Positions 20,337-33,824 of a stretch of 64,000 nucleotides of DNA are shown piece after piece (within the stretch, counting starts at the first letter, position 1; each line of letters begins with the position of its first letter). A model generated the notes under the pieces. The model was not told the origin of the DNA. It saw only the letters and a list, made by a program, of their open reading frames with translations, and did no database searches. Source of the DNA: an uncultured Christensenellaceae bacterium (GTDB lineage: Bacteria; Bacillota; Clostridia; Christensenellales; UBA3700); contig CALWKS010000004.1 in NCBI GenBank assembly GCA_944381325.1, forward strand, positions 21,189 through 85,188, written 5' to 3'. The position numbers and the translations under genes were made by a program.

Positions 20337-20368
20337 AACAAAAAGCGCCTTCAAGCGCTTTTTTGTTT
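20337..20368. terminator. bidirectional terminator between helicase gene and dapL
   Basis: AAAAAGCGC and GCGCTTTTT form a stem around a six-base loop, with T-runs leaving on both strands. It serves the helicase gene (plus) and the eight-gene nitrogen operon that ends at dapL (minus). Confidence 0.85.
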
Positions 20369-20401
20369 TACCATTTATATACCAGTTAACCGCTCTTTTA
20401 A

Positions 20402-21589
20402 TTATTCGGAAAGAAGCTTTACAAGTCTTTCTGCCGCGATCTCAGTGTCTGCGGGACTGCCGAACGTCGAAAATCTGAAGAAACCTTCTCCGCATATACC
20501 GAAGCCTTCGCCGGGAGTACCGACTATCTGCGCCTTTTCAAGAAGGAAATCGAAGAATTCCCAGCTGCTCATTCCTCTCGGACACTTCATCCAGATATAA
20601 GGTGCGTTCTTGCCGCCGCAATACCAGATGCCCAGCTTGTCGAGCGCATCGGTAAGGTATTTTGCGTTGCGCTTGTAAACAGCGATGTTTTCTTTTATCT
20701 GCTTTTGCCCTTCGTCTGTAAAAACAGCCGCAGCGCCTTTCTGAATTATATAAGACACGCCGTTAGTCTTCGTAGTACGGTTTCTGACCCACATAGCATT
20801 GAGATTCATTCCTTCTCTCTCAAGCTCTTTGGGAATGACCGTATATCCGCAACGCGTGCCTGTAAAGCCCGCCGTCTTAGACAGAGAACAAATCTCTATA
20901 GCGCAGGTTCTCGCGCCATCGATTTCAAAAATGCTGTGCGGCAGCGTTTCATCCTCGATAAACGCTTCATATGCCGCATCGAAAAGAATTACCGCGCCCT
21001 TCTTGTTGGCGTAATCTACCCACTTTTTCAGCTGTTCTTTGCTGAATACCGCTCCCGTTGGATTGTTGGGAGAACAGATATAAAGTATATCTGCATTTAT
21101 ATCTTTATCGGGAAGAGGCAAAAAGCCGTTTTCTTCGCCTGAAGCCAGACGTACTATCTTTCTGCCCGCCATCACGTTGGCATCAACGTAAGCAGGATAT
21201 GCAGGTTCAAGCACGAGAGCGTTGGCCAACTTGTCGAACAGGTCAAGTATATCGCCCAGTTCGTCGCTCGCTCCGCTGGATACGAAAACCTCTTCTTCAT
21301 CCAGTTTTACTCCTCTCTTTGCATAATATCCCGCTACAGCCGCCCTGAAAAAGTGCGCGCCGCACTCAGGCATATAGCCGTGAAAAGTCTCCTTTACAGC
21401 CTGATCGTCAACCGCTTCGTGAAGCGCATCTATCACTGCTCTGCAAAGCGGAAGAGATACGTCGCCTATGCCGAGGCGGTAAAGATATGCGCCCTGATGC
21501 GCCTCTACATACGCTCTCGTCTTCTGCGCAATTCTGTAAAACAGATAAGAGTCTTTTAAATCCGAATAATTGTGATTGGGTTTCAGCAT
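20402..21589 (-). CDS. dapL: LL-diaminopimelate aminotransferase
   Basis: 395 residues from the ATG at 21587-21589 (GGAGAG 5 bp upstream). The longer frame adds 21 Arg-rich residues that are translated dapF sequence. It is a fold-type I PLP aminotransferase: the PLP-binding SPNNPTG motif and the Schiff-base lysine in SLSKTAGFTGTRCG are visible. In the DapL pathway it converts tetrahydrodipicolinate directly to LL-diaminopimelate with glutamate as amino donor. The gene overlaps dapF, the next enzyme in the pathway, by 7 bp, which supports DapL over other class I aminotransferases. It is the last gene of the operon. Confidence 0.9.
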   Translation of the reverse strand: MLKPNHNYSDLKDSYLFYRIAQKTRAYVEAHQGAYLYRLGIGDVSLPLCRAVIDALHEAVDDQAVKETFHGYMPECGAHFFRAAVAGYYAKRGVKLDEEEVFVSSGASDELGDILDLFDKLANALVLEPAYPAYVDANVMAGRKIVRLASGEENGFLPLPDKDINADILYICSPNNPTGAVFSKEQLKKWVDYANKKGAVILFDAAYEAFIEDETLPHSIFEIDGARTCAIEICSLSKTAGFTGTRCGYTVIPKELEREGMNLNAMWVRNRTTKTNGVSYIIQKGAAAVFTDEGQKQIKENIAVYKRNAKYLTDALDKLGIWYCGGKNAPYIWMKCPRGMSSWEFFDFLLEKAQIVGTPGEGFGICGEGFFRFSTFGSPADTEIAAERLVKLLSE

Positions 21590-22365
21590 TGTATCTCTCC
21601 TTCGAATACCGTGCGCGCAGGACCTGTCATAACGACTTTGTCGCCGTCGCACTTTATGTTGAGGATTCCGCCGTCAAGCTCTACCTCAACGTTTTCGTGC
21701 TCATCGCAATATCCTTTCTTTACCGCTGCCGCAACGCTGGCGCATGTGCCTGTGCCGCAAGCCATTGTAATGCCGCTGCCCCTCTCCCATACGCGCATAC
21801 GCAGTCTGTTCTTGCCCGTTACGCTTACGAACTCCACGTTTACACCTCCCGGGAAACGGTCGTGTTTTTCTATGACAGGACCTACGGTGTCCACAGGCGC
21901 TTTATCAGCGTCGTCAACGAATATTACAGTGTGAGGATTGCCCACGTTTACCGGGATAAGAGTAACTCCTCCCGCAACGTCAAGCTTTTCTTCTTCGCCC
22001 ACCTTGACTTCTCCCATATCTACGGCTACTGTGTCAACCTTTCCGTCCTTTAGAAAAAGTTCAAGATGCTTTATACCCGACTGAGTTTCAACGTCAAGTT
22101 TGGTTTTCTTGGTATATCCCTTGTCATAAACGTATTTTCCCACACAACGTATCCCGTTGCCGCACATCTTAGCTTCGCTTCCGTCTGCGTTGAAAATGCG
22201 CATTTTAAAATCTGCAACGTCTGAAAGGCTTATCAGCACAAGGCCGTCTCCACCTATCCCGAAATGACGGTCAGACAGCTTTACGCTGAGCTCTTCGGGA
22301 TTTTTTGGCGCGCCGTAAACGTATACGTAATCGTTGCCCAATCCCTCCATTTTAGTAAATTTCAT
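21583..22365 (-). CDS. dapF: diaminopimelate epimerase
   Basis: 260 residues. It interconverts LL- and meso-diaminopimelate for lysine and peptidoglycan. The two catalytic cysteines are present, in MCGNGIRC (about 73) and MACGTGTCA (about 208), along with the N-terminal GNDYVYV substrate loop. An AGGAG site precedes the ATG, 8 bp after the carB stop. The diaminopimelate pair ends an operon otherwise made of glutamine-dependent enzymes; DapL draws its amino group from glutamate, which gives a metabolic link. Confidence 0.96.
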   Translation of the reverse strand: MKFTKMEGLGNDYVYVYGAPKNPEELSVKLSDRHFGIGGDGLVLISLSDVADFKMRIFNADGSEAKMCGNGIRCVGKYVYDKGYTKKTKLDVETQSGIKHLELFLKDGKVDTVAVDMGEVKVGEEEKLDVAGGVTLIPVNVGNPHTVIFVDDADKAPVDTVGPVIEKHDRFPGGVNVEFVSVTGKNRLRMRVWERGSGITMACGTGTCASVAAAVKKGYCDEHENVEVELDGGILNIKCDGDKVVMTGPARTVFEGEIQC

Positions 22366-22373
22366 AACTACTC

Positions 22374-25300
22374 CTAATTTGCGTCTATTGTCGATACGCT
22401 GAGCGTTATCTCCTCAAGCACGTCGAGAAGCGCTCTTACCGTATCGAGAGCGGTAAGCACGGTAACGTTGTTTTCGATCGCGCACTGTCTTATCGCCGAG
22501 CCGTCCGAAACCTTATTCTCGCTGCTCACGTCACGGGTGTTGATAACGTAGGTTACGTATCCCTGACGGATCGAATCGAGAATATCGGTGGACCCGTCGC
22601 TTATTTTCTGTCTTATGCGCGTTTTTATACCGTGGTTCTTAAGGAATTTTGCCGTTCCTTCAGTCGCTTCGATATTGAAGCCGAGGTTGTAGAATCTGCG
22701 TATAAGCGGCAATGCTTCTTCTTTGTCGTCGTCCGCTATGGTCGCAAGCACGGTGCCGTAATTCTGCACCTTTACGCCCGAAGCCTGCAAAGCCTTGTAA
22801 AGCGCACGTGTCAGGCTCTTGTCGTAGCCTATCGCTTCGCCAGTCGACTTCATTTCAGGAGAAAGATAAGAATCCATTCCGCGCAGTTTGGAAAACGAGA
22901 ACGCAGGAGCTTTTGCATAACAACGCTTCTTTTCTTCAGGATACAGCACGTTTATGCCCTGTTCCTTAAGGCTCTTGCCCAGAATGACAAGCGTTGCGAT
23001 ATCCGCTAAGTCGTATCCCGTCGCTTTTGAAAGGAAAGGTACGGTACGCGAAGAACGCGGATTGACCTCTATGATAAAGACATTGTCTTCTTTGTCCACT
23101 ATAAACTGAATATTGTAAAGACCTATAATGCCTATACCCTTGCCCAGTTTCTGAGTGTAATCGAGAATTACGTCTTTGACCTTCTGCGATATAGAGAAAG
23201 AAGGATATACGCTTATCGAGTCGCCGGAGTGTACGCCCGTGCGTTCGACAAGCTCCATAATACCGGGTACAAACACGTCCTTTCCGTCGCAAACTGCGTC
23301 TACTTCGACTTCTTTGCCCTTTATATATTTGTCTACGAGGACGGGTTTGTCTTCGTCTATTTCAACTGCCGTCTTCAGATAATGCTTAAGCTGTTCTTCG
23401 CCTGCAACTATTCTCATAGCTCTGCCGCCGAGAACGAAGCTGGGGCGCACGAGTACGGGATAGCCGATTTCCTTAGCCGCCGCAATACCGTCAGCGATCT
23501 TAGTTACCGCTCTGCCCTTTGGCTGAGGTATGTTGAGTTCAACGAGAAGTTTTTCAAACGCGTCGCGGTTTTCAGCCTTCTCTATAGCGTCGCGGTCCGT
23601 GCCTATGATCCTGACTCCGCGCGCGCTGAGCGGCTCTGCAAGGTTAATAGCCGTCTGTCCGCCGAGAGAAGCAATGACGCCGATAGGCTGTTCCATATCG
23701 ATTACGTTCATAACGTCTTCTACGCAGAGCGGCTCGAAGTACAGTTTGTCTGAAGTCGTGTAGTCTGTTGAAACAGTCTCAGGATTGTTGTTGATGATTA
23801 TTGCCTCGTATCCTGCCTTTTTGATAGTCTTTACGGCGTGTACTGTCGAATAGTCGAACTCTACGCCCTGACCTATACGGATAGGTCCGCTGCCGAGAAC
23901 TACGACCTTCTTTTTGTCTGAGACCACGGATTCGTTTTCCTGCTCGTAAGTGGAATAGAAATACGGGATATAGCTTTCAAACTCAGACGCACAGCTGTCT
24001 ATCATCTTGTATACGGGTTTTATACCGTTCTTCTCGCGCACGGCTCTTACCTCTTCTTCGGTTACGCCGGCATATTTTGCAACCGACTTGTCCGAGAAGC
24101 CGAAGCGCTTCGCTTCGAGTACCGCTTCAGGGGTAACGCCCGTCTTCCTGAGCGAATTCTCTATCTCAACGATATGCTTTATCTTGTGCAGGAAGAAATC
24201 GTCTATCGCTGTAGCCGCGTTGATTTCTTCTTCTGTCGCGCCGAGGCGGAAAAGCTGAGCTATGGCGTAAATTCTGTCGTCTGTGCCTATCTTTATATAA
24301 TCGGTGAGTTCTGCCTTGGTCATACCGTCGAACTTTGCCATATACACGTGGTTCACGCCCGTCTCGAGAGAACGCACTGCTTTGAGAAGGCTCTCTTCAA
24401 ACGTTCTGCCCACGCTCATTACCTCACCCGTCGCCTTCATCTGAGTGCCCAGTTTATTGTTGGCGTCAGCGAATTTGTCGAACGGGAAACGCGGCATTTT
24501 GGTAACCACATAGTCAAGTGACGGCTCGAAAGAAGCCGGAGTATTTGCAAGCATTATTTCGTCGAGGTTCATTCCTACGCCAATCTTCGCCGATACGCGC
24601 GCTATAGGATAACCGCTCGCCTTCGAAGCCAGCGCGGAAGATCTCGAAACTCTGGGGTTTACCTCTATAAGGTAATACTGGAAAGACTTGGGATCGAGTG
24701 CGAACTGCACGTTGCAACCGCCCTTTATCTCAAGCGCGCGGATGATCTTGAGCGCGCTGTCTCTCAGCATATGGTATTCTCTGTTGGTAAGCGTCTGAGA
24801 CGGACATACTACTATCGAGTCGCCCGTATGAATGCCTACGGGGTCGAGGTTTTCCATATTGCATATCGTGATAGCGGTGTCGTTGGCGTCGCGCATTACC
24901 TCGTATTCTATCTCTTTGAAGCCCTTGATGCTCTTTTCTACAAGCACCTGATGCGTGGGCGAAAGCGCAAGCGCGTTTTTGATTATCTCGAGAAACTCCT
25001 CTTCGTTGTCCGCAAAGCCGCCGCCTGTACCGCCCAGCGTAAACGCGGGTCTGAGCACTACGGGATAACCGATATCCGCAACCGCCTTGAGACCTTCTTC
25101 GATAGAATTTGCGATTTCTGACGGAAGCACGGGCTCGCCGAGAGACTGACACAGTTCTTTGAAAAGCTCTCTGTCTTCAGCCCTCTCAATACTCTTGCTG
25201 TTTGTGCCGAGAAGTTCAACGCGGCATTCTCTGAGAATGCCTTTCTTTTCAAGCTGCATCGCAAGGTTGAGACCTGTCTGTCCGCCGATACCGGGGATTA

Positions 25301-25548
25301 TCGCGTCGGGACGCTCGTAACGGATTATCTTTGCAATGTATTCAAGAGTGAGCGGCTCCATATAAACCTTATCGGCGATCGACGTATCGGTCATTATCGT
25401 TGCGGGGTTGGAGTTGCAAAGCACGACTTCGTAGCCCTCTTCTTTGAGGGCGAGACAAGCCTGAGTGCCCGCATAGTCGAATTCAGCCGCCTGACCTATG
25501 ACGATAGGACCTGAGCCTATCACGAGAATTTTCTTTATATCGGTACGT

Positions 25549-25556
<8 letters not shown>
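22374..25556 (-). CDS. carB: carbamoyl-phosphate synthase large subunit
   Basis: 1060 residues, full length. It makes carbamoyl phosphate from ammonia delivered by CarA, bicarbonate and two ATP, for pyrimidines and arginine. Two ATP-grasp halves are visible, each with its nucleotide loop ([19 protein letters not shown] near the N-terminus, [18 protein letters not shown] at about 555). The C-terminal 150 residues are the methylglyoxal-synthase-like allosteric domain. The start overlaps the carA stop by 8 bp. Confidence 0.97.
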
Positions 25557-28268
<2,712 letters not shown>

Positions 28269-28278
28269 TTACCGCGAA

Positions 28279-29808
28279 TTACTCCCATTCAACCGTCGCG
28301 GGCGGCTTTGAGGTGATATCGTAGACGACTCTTCCGATAGTCCTTACTTCGTTGGTTATTCTGCTGCTCGCCTTCTCGAGTACCTCGTAAGGCAGGCGCG
28401 TCCAGTCCGCGGTCATAAAGTCGTCCGTAGTAACCGCTCTGAGCGCGACAGTATATCCGTACGTCCTCGCGTCGCCCATAACGCCTACGCTTCTGGTATC
28501 TGTGAGCACCGCGAAGTATTGGTTGGTGGTACGCTCAAGTCCCGCGTTTACGACTTCTTCTCTGAAAATCGCGTCCGCTTCTCTCAGCGTATCCAGTTTT
28601 TCCTTTGTTATTTCTCCTATTACTCTTATCGCAAGACCCGGACCGGGGAAAGGCTGACGCCATACGAGGTCTGCGGGGATCCCGAGTTCAGTGCCTACAG
28701 CGCGCACTTCGTCCTTGAACAGCTCGCGGAGCGGCTCTATTATCTCGTCAAAGTCGATTACGCTGGGCAATCCGCCTACGTTGTGATGACTCTTTATCGT
28801 CGAAGCGTCGCCTGCGCCGCTCTCTATAACGTCAGGATAGATCGTCCCCTGAACGAGATAGTTCACCTTGCCGATCTTCTTCGCCTCGCGCTCGAAAACG
28901 CGGATGAACTCTTCGCCTATTATCTTGCGCTTTTTCTCGGGCTCTGTTACGCCCTTGAGTTTTTCAAGGAACAGATCCTCAGCGTTGACTCTGATTATAT
29001 TCATATCGAAGCGCTTTTTGAACGTGCGCTCTACCATGTCGCCTTCGTCCTTTCTCAGCAGACCGTGATCGACGAAAACGCAGGTAAGGTCAGAACCTAT
29101 CGCCTTATGCAGAAGCACCGCCGCGACCGAAGAATCTACGCCGCCCGACAAAGCACACAGCACTTTCTTGCCTGCAAGCTGCTTTCTGTATTTCTCTACA
29201 GCCTCTTTCGCAAAGTCTGACATCTTCCAGTCGCCGACGCATTTGCATACTCCGAAAAGGAAGTTGTGAAGCATTCTCTTGCCGTACACGGTATGCGTTA
29301 CCTCGGGGTGGAACTGCACCGCATATATGCTCTTTCCGTCGCTCATTGCCGCGCAAGGACAATGCTCTGTGGTCGCGGTAACGGTAAAGCCATCGGGTAC
29401 GCGCTTTATGTAGTCGGTATGACTCATCCAGCATATACTCTTTTCAGGTACGCCGTCGAACAGGATATCGTCTTTTACCGTCAGCTCTATCTTGCCGTAT
29501 TCTCCCAGTGAACCTGCGCTGCATATCTCGCCGCCCGTAAGCCACGCCGTGAGCTGTGCGCCGTAACATATACCGAGTACGGGAATGCCCAGTTCAAGCA
29601 CTTTTCTGTCGCAGTGAGGAGACTTTTCGTCATAGACGCTGTTGGGTCCGCCGGTAAAGATAATACCCTTGTAACCCTCTGCGGCGATTTGTTCCGCAGT
29701 GATTTTGTTGTACGGTTTGATTTCAGCGTAAACGTTCTGCTCGCGCACTCTGCGCGCAATAAGCTGATTGTACTGTCCGCCGAAGTCGAGTACCAGAATT
29801 TTTTCCAT
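28279..29808 (-). CDS. guaA: GMP synthase (glutamine-hydrolysing)
   Basis: 509 residues from the ATG at 29806-29808, chosen because GAGAGG lies just upstream; a TTG five codons earlier overlaps that site. The glutaminase domain has GICYGAQ (Cys about 80) and FHPEVTH; the ATP-pyrophosphatase domain has the SGGVDSS PP-loop; the C-terminal dimerisation domain ends with the typical KPPATVEWE. It converts XMP to GMP with glutamine. Confidence 0.97.
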   Translation of the reverse strand: MEKILVLDFGGQYNQLIARRVREQNVYAEIKPYNKITAEQIAAEGYKGIIFTGGPNSVYDEKSPHCDRKVLELGIPVLGICYGAQLTAWLTGGEICSAGSLGEYGKIELTVKDDILFDGVPEKSICWMSHTDYIKRVPDGFTVTATTEHCPCAAMSDGKSIYAVQFHPEVTHTVYGKRMLHNFLFGVCKCVGDWKMSDFAKEAVEKYRKQLAGKKVLCALSGGVDSSVAAVLLHKAIGSDLTCVFVDHGLLRKDEGDMVERTFKKRFDMNIIRVNAEDLFLEKLKGVTEPEKKRKIIGEEFIRVFEREAKKIGKVNYLVQGTIYPDVIESGAGDASTIKSHHNVGGLPSVIDFDEIIEPLRELFKDEVRAVGTELGIPADLVWRQPFPGPGLAIRVIGEITKEKLDTLREADAIFREEVVNAGLERTTNQYFAVLTDTRSVGVMGDARTYGYTVALRAVTTDDFMTADWTRLPYEVLEKASSRITNEVRTIGRVVYDITSKPPATVEWE

Positions 29809-29841
29809 ATATATGCCTCTCAAATATATTATTTTGCCACT

Positions 29842-31419
29842 TTATTTTCCGCTGTCGCCGTAGTTGGACAGCACCCTTGCAGACGGGTCTTTGACGTCGC
29901 AGCCCTTCCAGTTCTTGTTGGGCATCCAGAAATCGACGATCATTTCAGCCTGACCGGGGTAATACTTTTCAAAAATCTCTCTGTATAACAGCGATTCTTT
30001 CGTAAAGGGTCGCGCGTGCGTGTAGCGCGCGCTCCTTTCTTCATAATCTTTATCAGAATAATACCCCTCGGCGTACTCTTTCAGGTAGTCTACCATTGAA
30101 TGCCCCACCGCATCTGAAAACGCCGCTTTCTCTCTCATAAGTATCGGGTACGGCAGCCAGTCGCCCTCAAACGCTTTTCTCAGAAGGTATTTTCCCTTGC
30201 CGTAGACGTTCATCTTAATCGCGGGATCAAGGCTCATAACGTATTTCACAAAGTCCAGATCTCCGAAAGGTACTCTGGCTTCAAGCGAATTGACCGATAT
30301 GCATCTGTCCGCGCGCAGCACGTCGTACATATAAAGTTCTCTTACGCGTTTCTGCGATTCTTTCTGAAACTCTTCTGCGTCGGGAGCAAAGTCAGTGTAT
30401 TTATATCCGAAAAGTTCGTCCGAGATCTCTCCCGTAAGCAAAACCCTGATATCCGTGTTTTCGTGTATCGCTTTGCATACGAGGTACATTCCTATGCTGG
30501 CGCGCACCGTCGTTATATCGAAAGTCCCAAGCGTCCTGATCACCTTGTCCAGCGAAGAAATAACAGTATCTTTATCTATTACGACCTCGGTATGCTCGCT
30601 TCCTATATAGTCGGCAACTTCTTTTGCATATCGCAGATCTATGGCGTCTCCGCTCATTCCGATAGAAAAGGTTTTTATCGGAGCCCCGCTTTTCTTTGCC
30701 GCAACGGCGCATACAAGAGAAGAATCCAGTCCGCCGCTGAGCAGAAAGCCTACTTTTGCGTCCGCTACAAGGCGTTTTTCTATACCTGCGATAAGTTTTT
30801 CGCGTATCCTGGCGCAGGCTGTGTCCACGCTGTCTTTGCTCACCTCTCCGACCTCGGCGATGTCGCAGTATCTTACGAACTTCTCTCCGTCGTAATAGTA
30901 TCCCGGAGGGAACGGCATTATTTTTTCTGTCAGCCCTACGAGGTTTATCGCCTCGCTTGCAAACATTATCGCGCCTGTCCCGTCATAGCCGTAAAACAGC
31001 GGTCTTATGCCTATCGGATCTCTGGCGGCGATGAACTTGTCCTTTACAGCGTCGTAAATCACACAGGCGAATTCCGCGTCAAGCATAGCGAACATATCCG
31101 TTCCGTACTCCTTATAGAGAGGCAGGAGCACCTCGCAGTCAGAATCGCTTTTAAAAACGTATCTGCCCTTCAACGCGTTTCTGAATTTTTCAAAGCCGTA
31201 AATCTCGCCGTTGCAGACAATGGCGTTGCCGTCAAGAAAGAACGGTTGCATGCCTTCCGGCGTAAGTCCCATAATTGCAAGTCTGTGAAAGCCCATAAGA
31301 CCCGCGCCGATATCCTTTATCACAGTGTCGTCAGGACCTCTCGAAACCGTACGCGCAAATCCTTCTTCGAACTTGCCTCGCGGAGCGTCCTCACGGCAGT
31401 AAACCATTATCGAACACAT
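29842..31419 (-). CDS. asnB: asparagine synthase (glutamine-hydrolysing)
   Basis: 525 residues, AsnB family. It starts MCSI, so removal of Met exposes the catalytic N-terminal Cys of a class II amidotransferase; RGPDD and the NGEIYG loop are present. The synthetase domain has the PP-loop SGGLDSSL and the conserved LTGEISDELFGYKY. It converts aspartate and glutamine to asparagine and glutamate. GGGAGGGGG lies before the ATG, 14 bp after glnN. Confidence 0.94.
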   Translation of the reverse strand: MCSIMVYCREDAPRGKFEEGFARTVSRGPDDTVIKDIGAGLMGFHRLAIMGLTPEGMQPFFLDGNAIVCNGEIYGFEKFRNALKGRYVFKSDSDCEVLLPLYKEYGTDMFAMLDAEFACVIYDAVKDKFIAARDPIGIRPLFYGYDGTGAIMFASEAINLVGLTEKIMPFPPGYYYDGEKFVRYCDIAEVGEVSKDSVDTACARIREKLIAGIEKRLVADAKVGFLLSGGLDSSLVCAVAAKKSGAPIKTFSIGMSGDAIDLRYAKEVADYIGSEHTEVVIDKDTVISSLDKVIRTLGTFDITTVRASIGMYLVCKAIHENTDIRVLLTGEISDELFGYKYTDFAPDAEEFQKESQKRVRELYMYDVLRADRCISVNSLEARVPFGDLDFVKYVMSLDPAIKMNVYGKGKYLLRKAFEGDWLPYPILMREKAAFSDAVGHSMVDYLKEYAEGYYSDKDYEERSARYTHARPFTKESLLYREIFEKYYPGQAEMIVDFWMPNKNWKGCDVKDPSARVLSNYGDSGK

Positions 31420-31433
31420 AATCCCCCTCCCTT

Positions 31434-33527
31434 TTATCTGACGCCGAACAACAGCTCTCCGTATGTCGGTACAGGCCAGAACTCGCTTGCCGTCTTGGTC
31501 TCAGCCTCGTCGACGACTGCTCTTAAAGCACTCATTCTGGGGAGGATGGAATCCCTTATATAATTCGCCTCGGATATTATATCACAAAAATCCTTGACGT
31601 GAACGACGGCTTCTTTAAGTTCTGATGTAAAGGCTGCTGCCCTGTCTGTCAAATAAGACAACTTTTTTACCAGCCCGTGTTCATAATCGCAACTAATGTC
31701 AGGTGTAAAATTTTTCTTTGAAATTGCCGCTCTGCAAATTTCAGAAATATATTTTTCCACCGCGGGAACTATCTGTTTTTCAGCCATGTCCACCATTGTC
31801 TCAGCCTCTATCAGCACTGCTTTGCAGTAGTTGTCGAGCATGATATCGCATCTGGATTTAAGCTCTGTTTCGCTGTATACTCCCTGAGATGTCAGCATCC
31901 TCACGTTTTTCTCGTCCAGCAGATGCGGCATGCAGTCAGGGGTAGTGCGGTAGTTGGACAAACCGCGTCTTTCAGCTTCTTTTATCCACGCTTCGTCATA
32001 GCCGTTGCCGTTGAATATTATTCTCTTATGATCTTTTATCGTCTTCTTTATCATAAGGTGAAGAGTTGTGTTGAAATCTTCAGCGCCTTCCAGTCTGTCC
32101 GCATATATCTTGAGACTTTCTGCAACCGCCGCATTCAGCATAATGTTGGCGCACGCAATGCTGTTGGAAGACCCCAGCATTCTGAATTCGAACTTGTTGC
32201 CTGTAAACGCGAAAGGCGAAGTCCTGTTTCTGTCAGTCGTGTCCTTCTGGAACAGCGGCAGAACGTCTACGCCCAGCTTGAGCTGAGTCTTTTTCTTTCC
32301 GCTGTAAGGCTTGTCGTTCTCTATCGCTTCGAGAACGGCGGTAAGCTCGTCCCCCAGGAACACAGAAAGCACTGCGGGAGGAGCTTCGTTCGCCCCGAGT
32401 CTGTGATCGTTGCCTGCCGTTGCGACAGATATTCTCAGCAGATCCTGATAATCGTCGACTGCCTTGAGCACAGCGCAGAGGAAAAGCAGAAACTGCGCGT
32501 TTTCGTAAGGAGTCTCGCCCGGCGTAAGCAGGTTTACGCCCTTGTCTGTAGCCATTGACCAGTTGTTGTGCTTTCCGCTTCCGTTTACGCCAGCAAAAGG
32601 TTTTTCGTGAAGCAGGCATACAAGGTTATGCCTGGATGCAACTTTCTGCATGATCTCCATAGTCAGTTGGTTGTGGTCTGTAGCTATGTTTGTTGTGTTG
32701 TATATAGGCGCAAGTTCGTGCTGTGCAGGAGCGACCTCGTTGTGTTCGGTCTTTGCCAGCACTCCGAGCTTCCACAATTCTTCGTTGAGGTCAGCCATAT
32801 ACTCTTCTACCCTGGGCTTGATCACGCCGAAATAGTGATCGTCAAGTTCCTGTCCCTTGGGCGGCTTTGCGCCGAACAGCGTACGACCCGTATAAATCAG
32901 GTCTTTACGCTTGTTGTACATATCTTTATCTATAAGAAAATATTCCTGTTCAGGTCCGACAGAGGTGCGCACGCATTTCACGTTGGTGTTGCCGAACAGC
33001 TTAAGTATTCTCATAGCCTGTCTGTTGAGCGCTTCCATAGAACGCAGAAGCGGAGTCTTTTTGTCAAGCGCTTCACCGCCGTAAGAACAGAAAGCAGTGG
33101 GAATGCAAAGTGTTTTACCCTTGATAAAAGCATAAGAAGTGGGGTCCCACGCGGTGTAACCTCTCGCCTCAAAAGTCGCTCTGAGTCCGCCTGAAGGAAA
33201 ACTCGACGCATCGGGTTCGCCTTTGATAAGCTCTTTGCCTGAAAACTCCATGATGACCCTGCCGTCGGGCGCGGGAGTTATAAAGCTGTCATGCTTCTCA
33301 GCCGTAATACCGGTAAGGGGCTGAAACCAGTGAGTATAATGCGTAGCGCCGTGCGCAACTGCCCAGTCTTTCATAGCGTTTGCAACCGCATTGGCTACCG
33401 AGATGTCCAACTGAGCCCCTCTGTCGATCGTCTTTTTGAGAGACCTGTACACGTCCGCAGACAACGTAGCTCTCATAACCCTGTCGTCAAAAACCATACT
33501 TCCGAAATAGTCCGATACCGTTTGCAT
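31434..33527 (-). CDS. glnN: type III glutamine synthetase
   Basis: 697 residues from the ATG at 33525-33527 (AAGGAG 8-9 bp upstream). The longer frame would start inside the leader hairpin, so it is rejected. GSIII family: [11 protein letters not shown] metal site, [17 protein letters not shown] substrate loop, [20 protein letters not shown] near the active site. It is much longer than the GSI at 37.2 kb and belongs to a different subfamily. It makes glutamine from glutamate, ammonia and ATP. It is the first gene of the eight-gene operon, and its product is used by the next five enzymes (AsnB, GuaA, PyrG, CarA/CarB). Confidence 0.95.
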   Translation of the reverse strand: MQTVSDYFGSMVFDDRVMRATLSADVYRSLKKTIDRGAQLDISVANAVANAMKDWAVAHGATHYTHWFQPLTGITAEKHDSFITPAPDGRVIMEFSGKELIKGEPDASSFPSGGLRATFEARGYTAWDPTSYAFIKGKTLCIPTAFCSYGGEALDKKTPLLRSMEALNRQAMRILKLFGNTNVKCVRTSVGPEQEYFLIDKDMYNKRKDLIYTGRTLFGAKPPKGQELDDHYFGVIKPRVEEYMADLNEELWKLGVLAKTEHNEVAPAQHELAPIYNTTNIATDHNQLTMEIMQKVASRHNLVCLLHEKPFAGVNGSGKHNNWSMATDKGVNLLTPGETPYENAQFLLFLCAVLKAVDDYQDLLRISVATAGNDHRLGANEAPPAVLSVFLGDELTAVLEAIENDKPYSGKKKTQLKLGVDVLPLFQKDTTDRNRTSPFAFTGNKFEFRMLGSSNSIACANIMLNAAVAESLKIYADRLEGAEDFNTTLHLMIKKTIKDHKRIIFNGNGYDEAWIKEAERRGLSNYRTTPDCMPHLLDEKNVRMLTSQGVYSETELKSRCDIMLDNYCKAVLIEAETMVDMAEKQIVPAVEKYISEICRAAISKKNFTPDISCDYEHGLVKKLSYLTDRAAAFTSELKEAVVHVKDFCDIISEANYIRDSILPRMSALRAVVDEAETKTASEFWPVPTYGELLFGVR

Positions 33528-33551
33528 AATTTTTATCTCCTTTTTCAATAA

Positions 33552-33600
33552 AAACGGGCAATGGCGCCTATGTTTTTCACATAGACGCCATTGCCCGTTT
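33552..33600 (-). promoter_or_regulatory. leader terminator/attenuator of the glnN operon with candidate ANTAR hairpin
   Basis: On the minus strand a stem of about 20 pairs (one mismatch, loop GAAAA) is followed by TTTTTATTG and then the glnN ribosome binding site. A rho-independent terminator therefore lies between the promoter and glnN. The 5' arm can instead fold GGGC with GUCU around the hexaloop AAUGGC (A at 1, G at 4), the loop pattern known for ANTAR targets. The two folds share bases and exclude each other. The alternative stem is weak (four pairs, two of them G-U). Confidence 0.75.
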
Positions 33601-33614
33601 GATTTATGTTTTGG

Positions 33615-33643
33615 ATTATACAAAACCTTTTTGCGTTTGTCAA
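33615..33643 (-). promoter_or_regulatory. glnN operon promoter
   Basis: The minus strand has TTGACA (33638-33643), a 17-bp spacer and TATAAT (33615-33620): a perfect vegetative promoter. Transcription should start near 33608, only a few bases before the leader hairpin. Confidence 0.88.
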
Positions 33644-33700
33644 CGGATTTTTGCAAATTTTCTCAATAAAATTTTCAGTGGTTTTTTTGTGTTTTTTATG

Positions 33701-33730
33701 TTGACGGACGAGTTTTTTGCGTGCTATAAT
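33701..33730 (+). promoter_or_regulatory. glutamate synthase operon promoter
   Basis: TTGACG (33701-33706), an 18-bp spacer and TATAAT (33725-33730). The predicted start near 33737 falls at the base of the leader hairpin. It is divergent from the glnN promoter about 60 bp away, with no overlap of core elements. Confidence 0.85.
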
Positions 33731-33735
33731 CTGTC

Positions 33736-33800
33736 AAACGGGCAAAGGCGTTCGTTTTTGAGGATTATTGTCCTTAAAAACGCGCCTTTGCCTTTTTTTA
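33736..33800 (+). promoter_or_regulatory. leader terminator/attenuator of the glutamate synthase operon with candidate ANTAR hairpin
   Basis: Bases 33741-33764 pair with 33771-33792 (about 22 pairs, a two-base bulge, loop TTATTG), followed by seven T: a strong terminator 25 bp before the first gene. The alternative is AAACGGGC (33736-33743) pairing with GUUCGUUU (33750-33757) around the hexaloop AAAGGC, with A1 and G4. Eight pairs form, two of them G-U. This uses the left arm of the terminator, so forming it blocks termination. The first 16 bases nearly match the glnN leader. Confidence 0.8.
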
Positions 33801-33824
33801 TACTCAAAAGAGAGGAATACCGTT

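Noticed and set aside
29809..29841. T-box or purine riboswitch upstream of guaA or asnB
   Set aside because: The gaps between operon genes are 33 bp or less, too short for such elements, and no T-box GGTGG or purine-aptamer core is visible.
30463..31563. Plus-strand reading frame of 366 codons opposite asnB
   Set aside because: It is a shadow of the AsnB coding sequence caused by codon bias; composition is Arg/Tyr/Val-rich without any domain.
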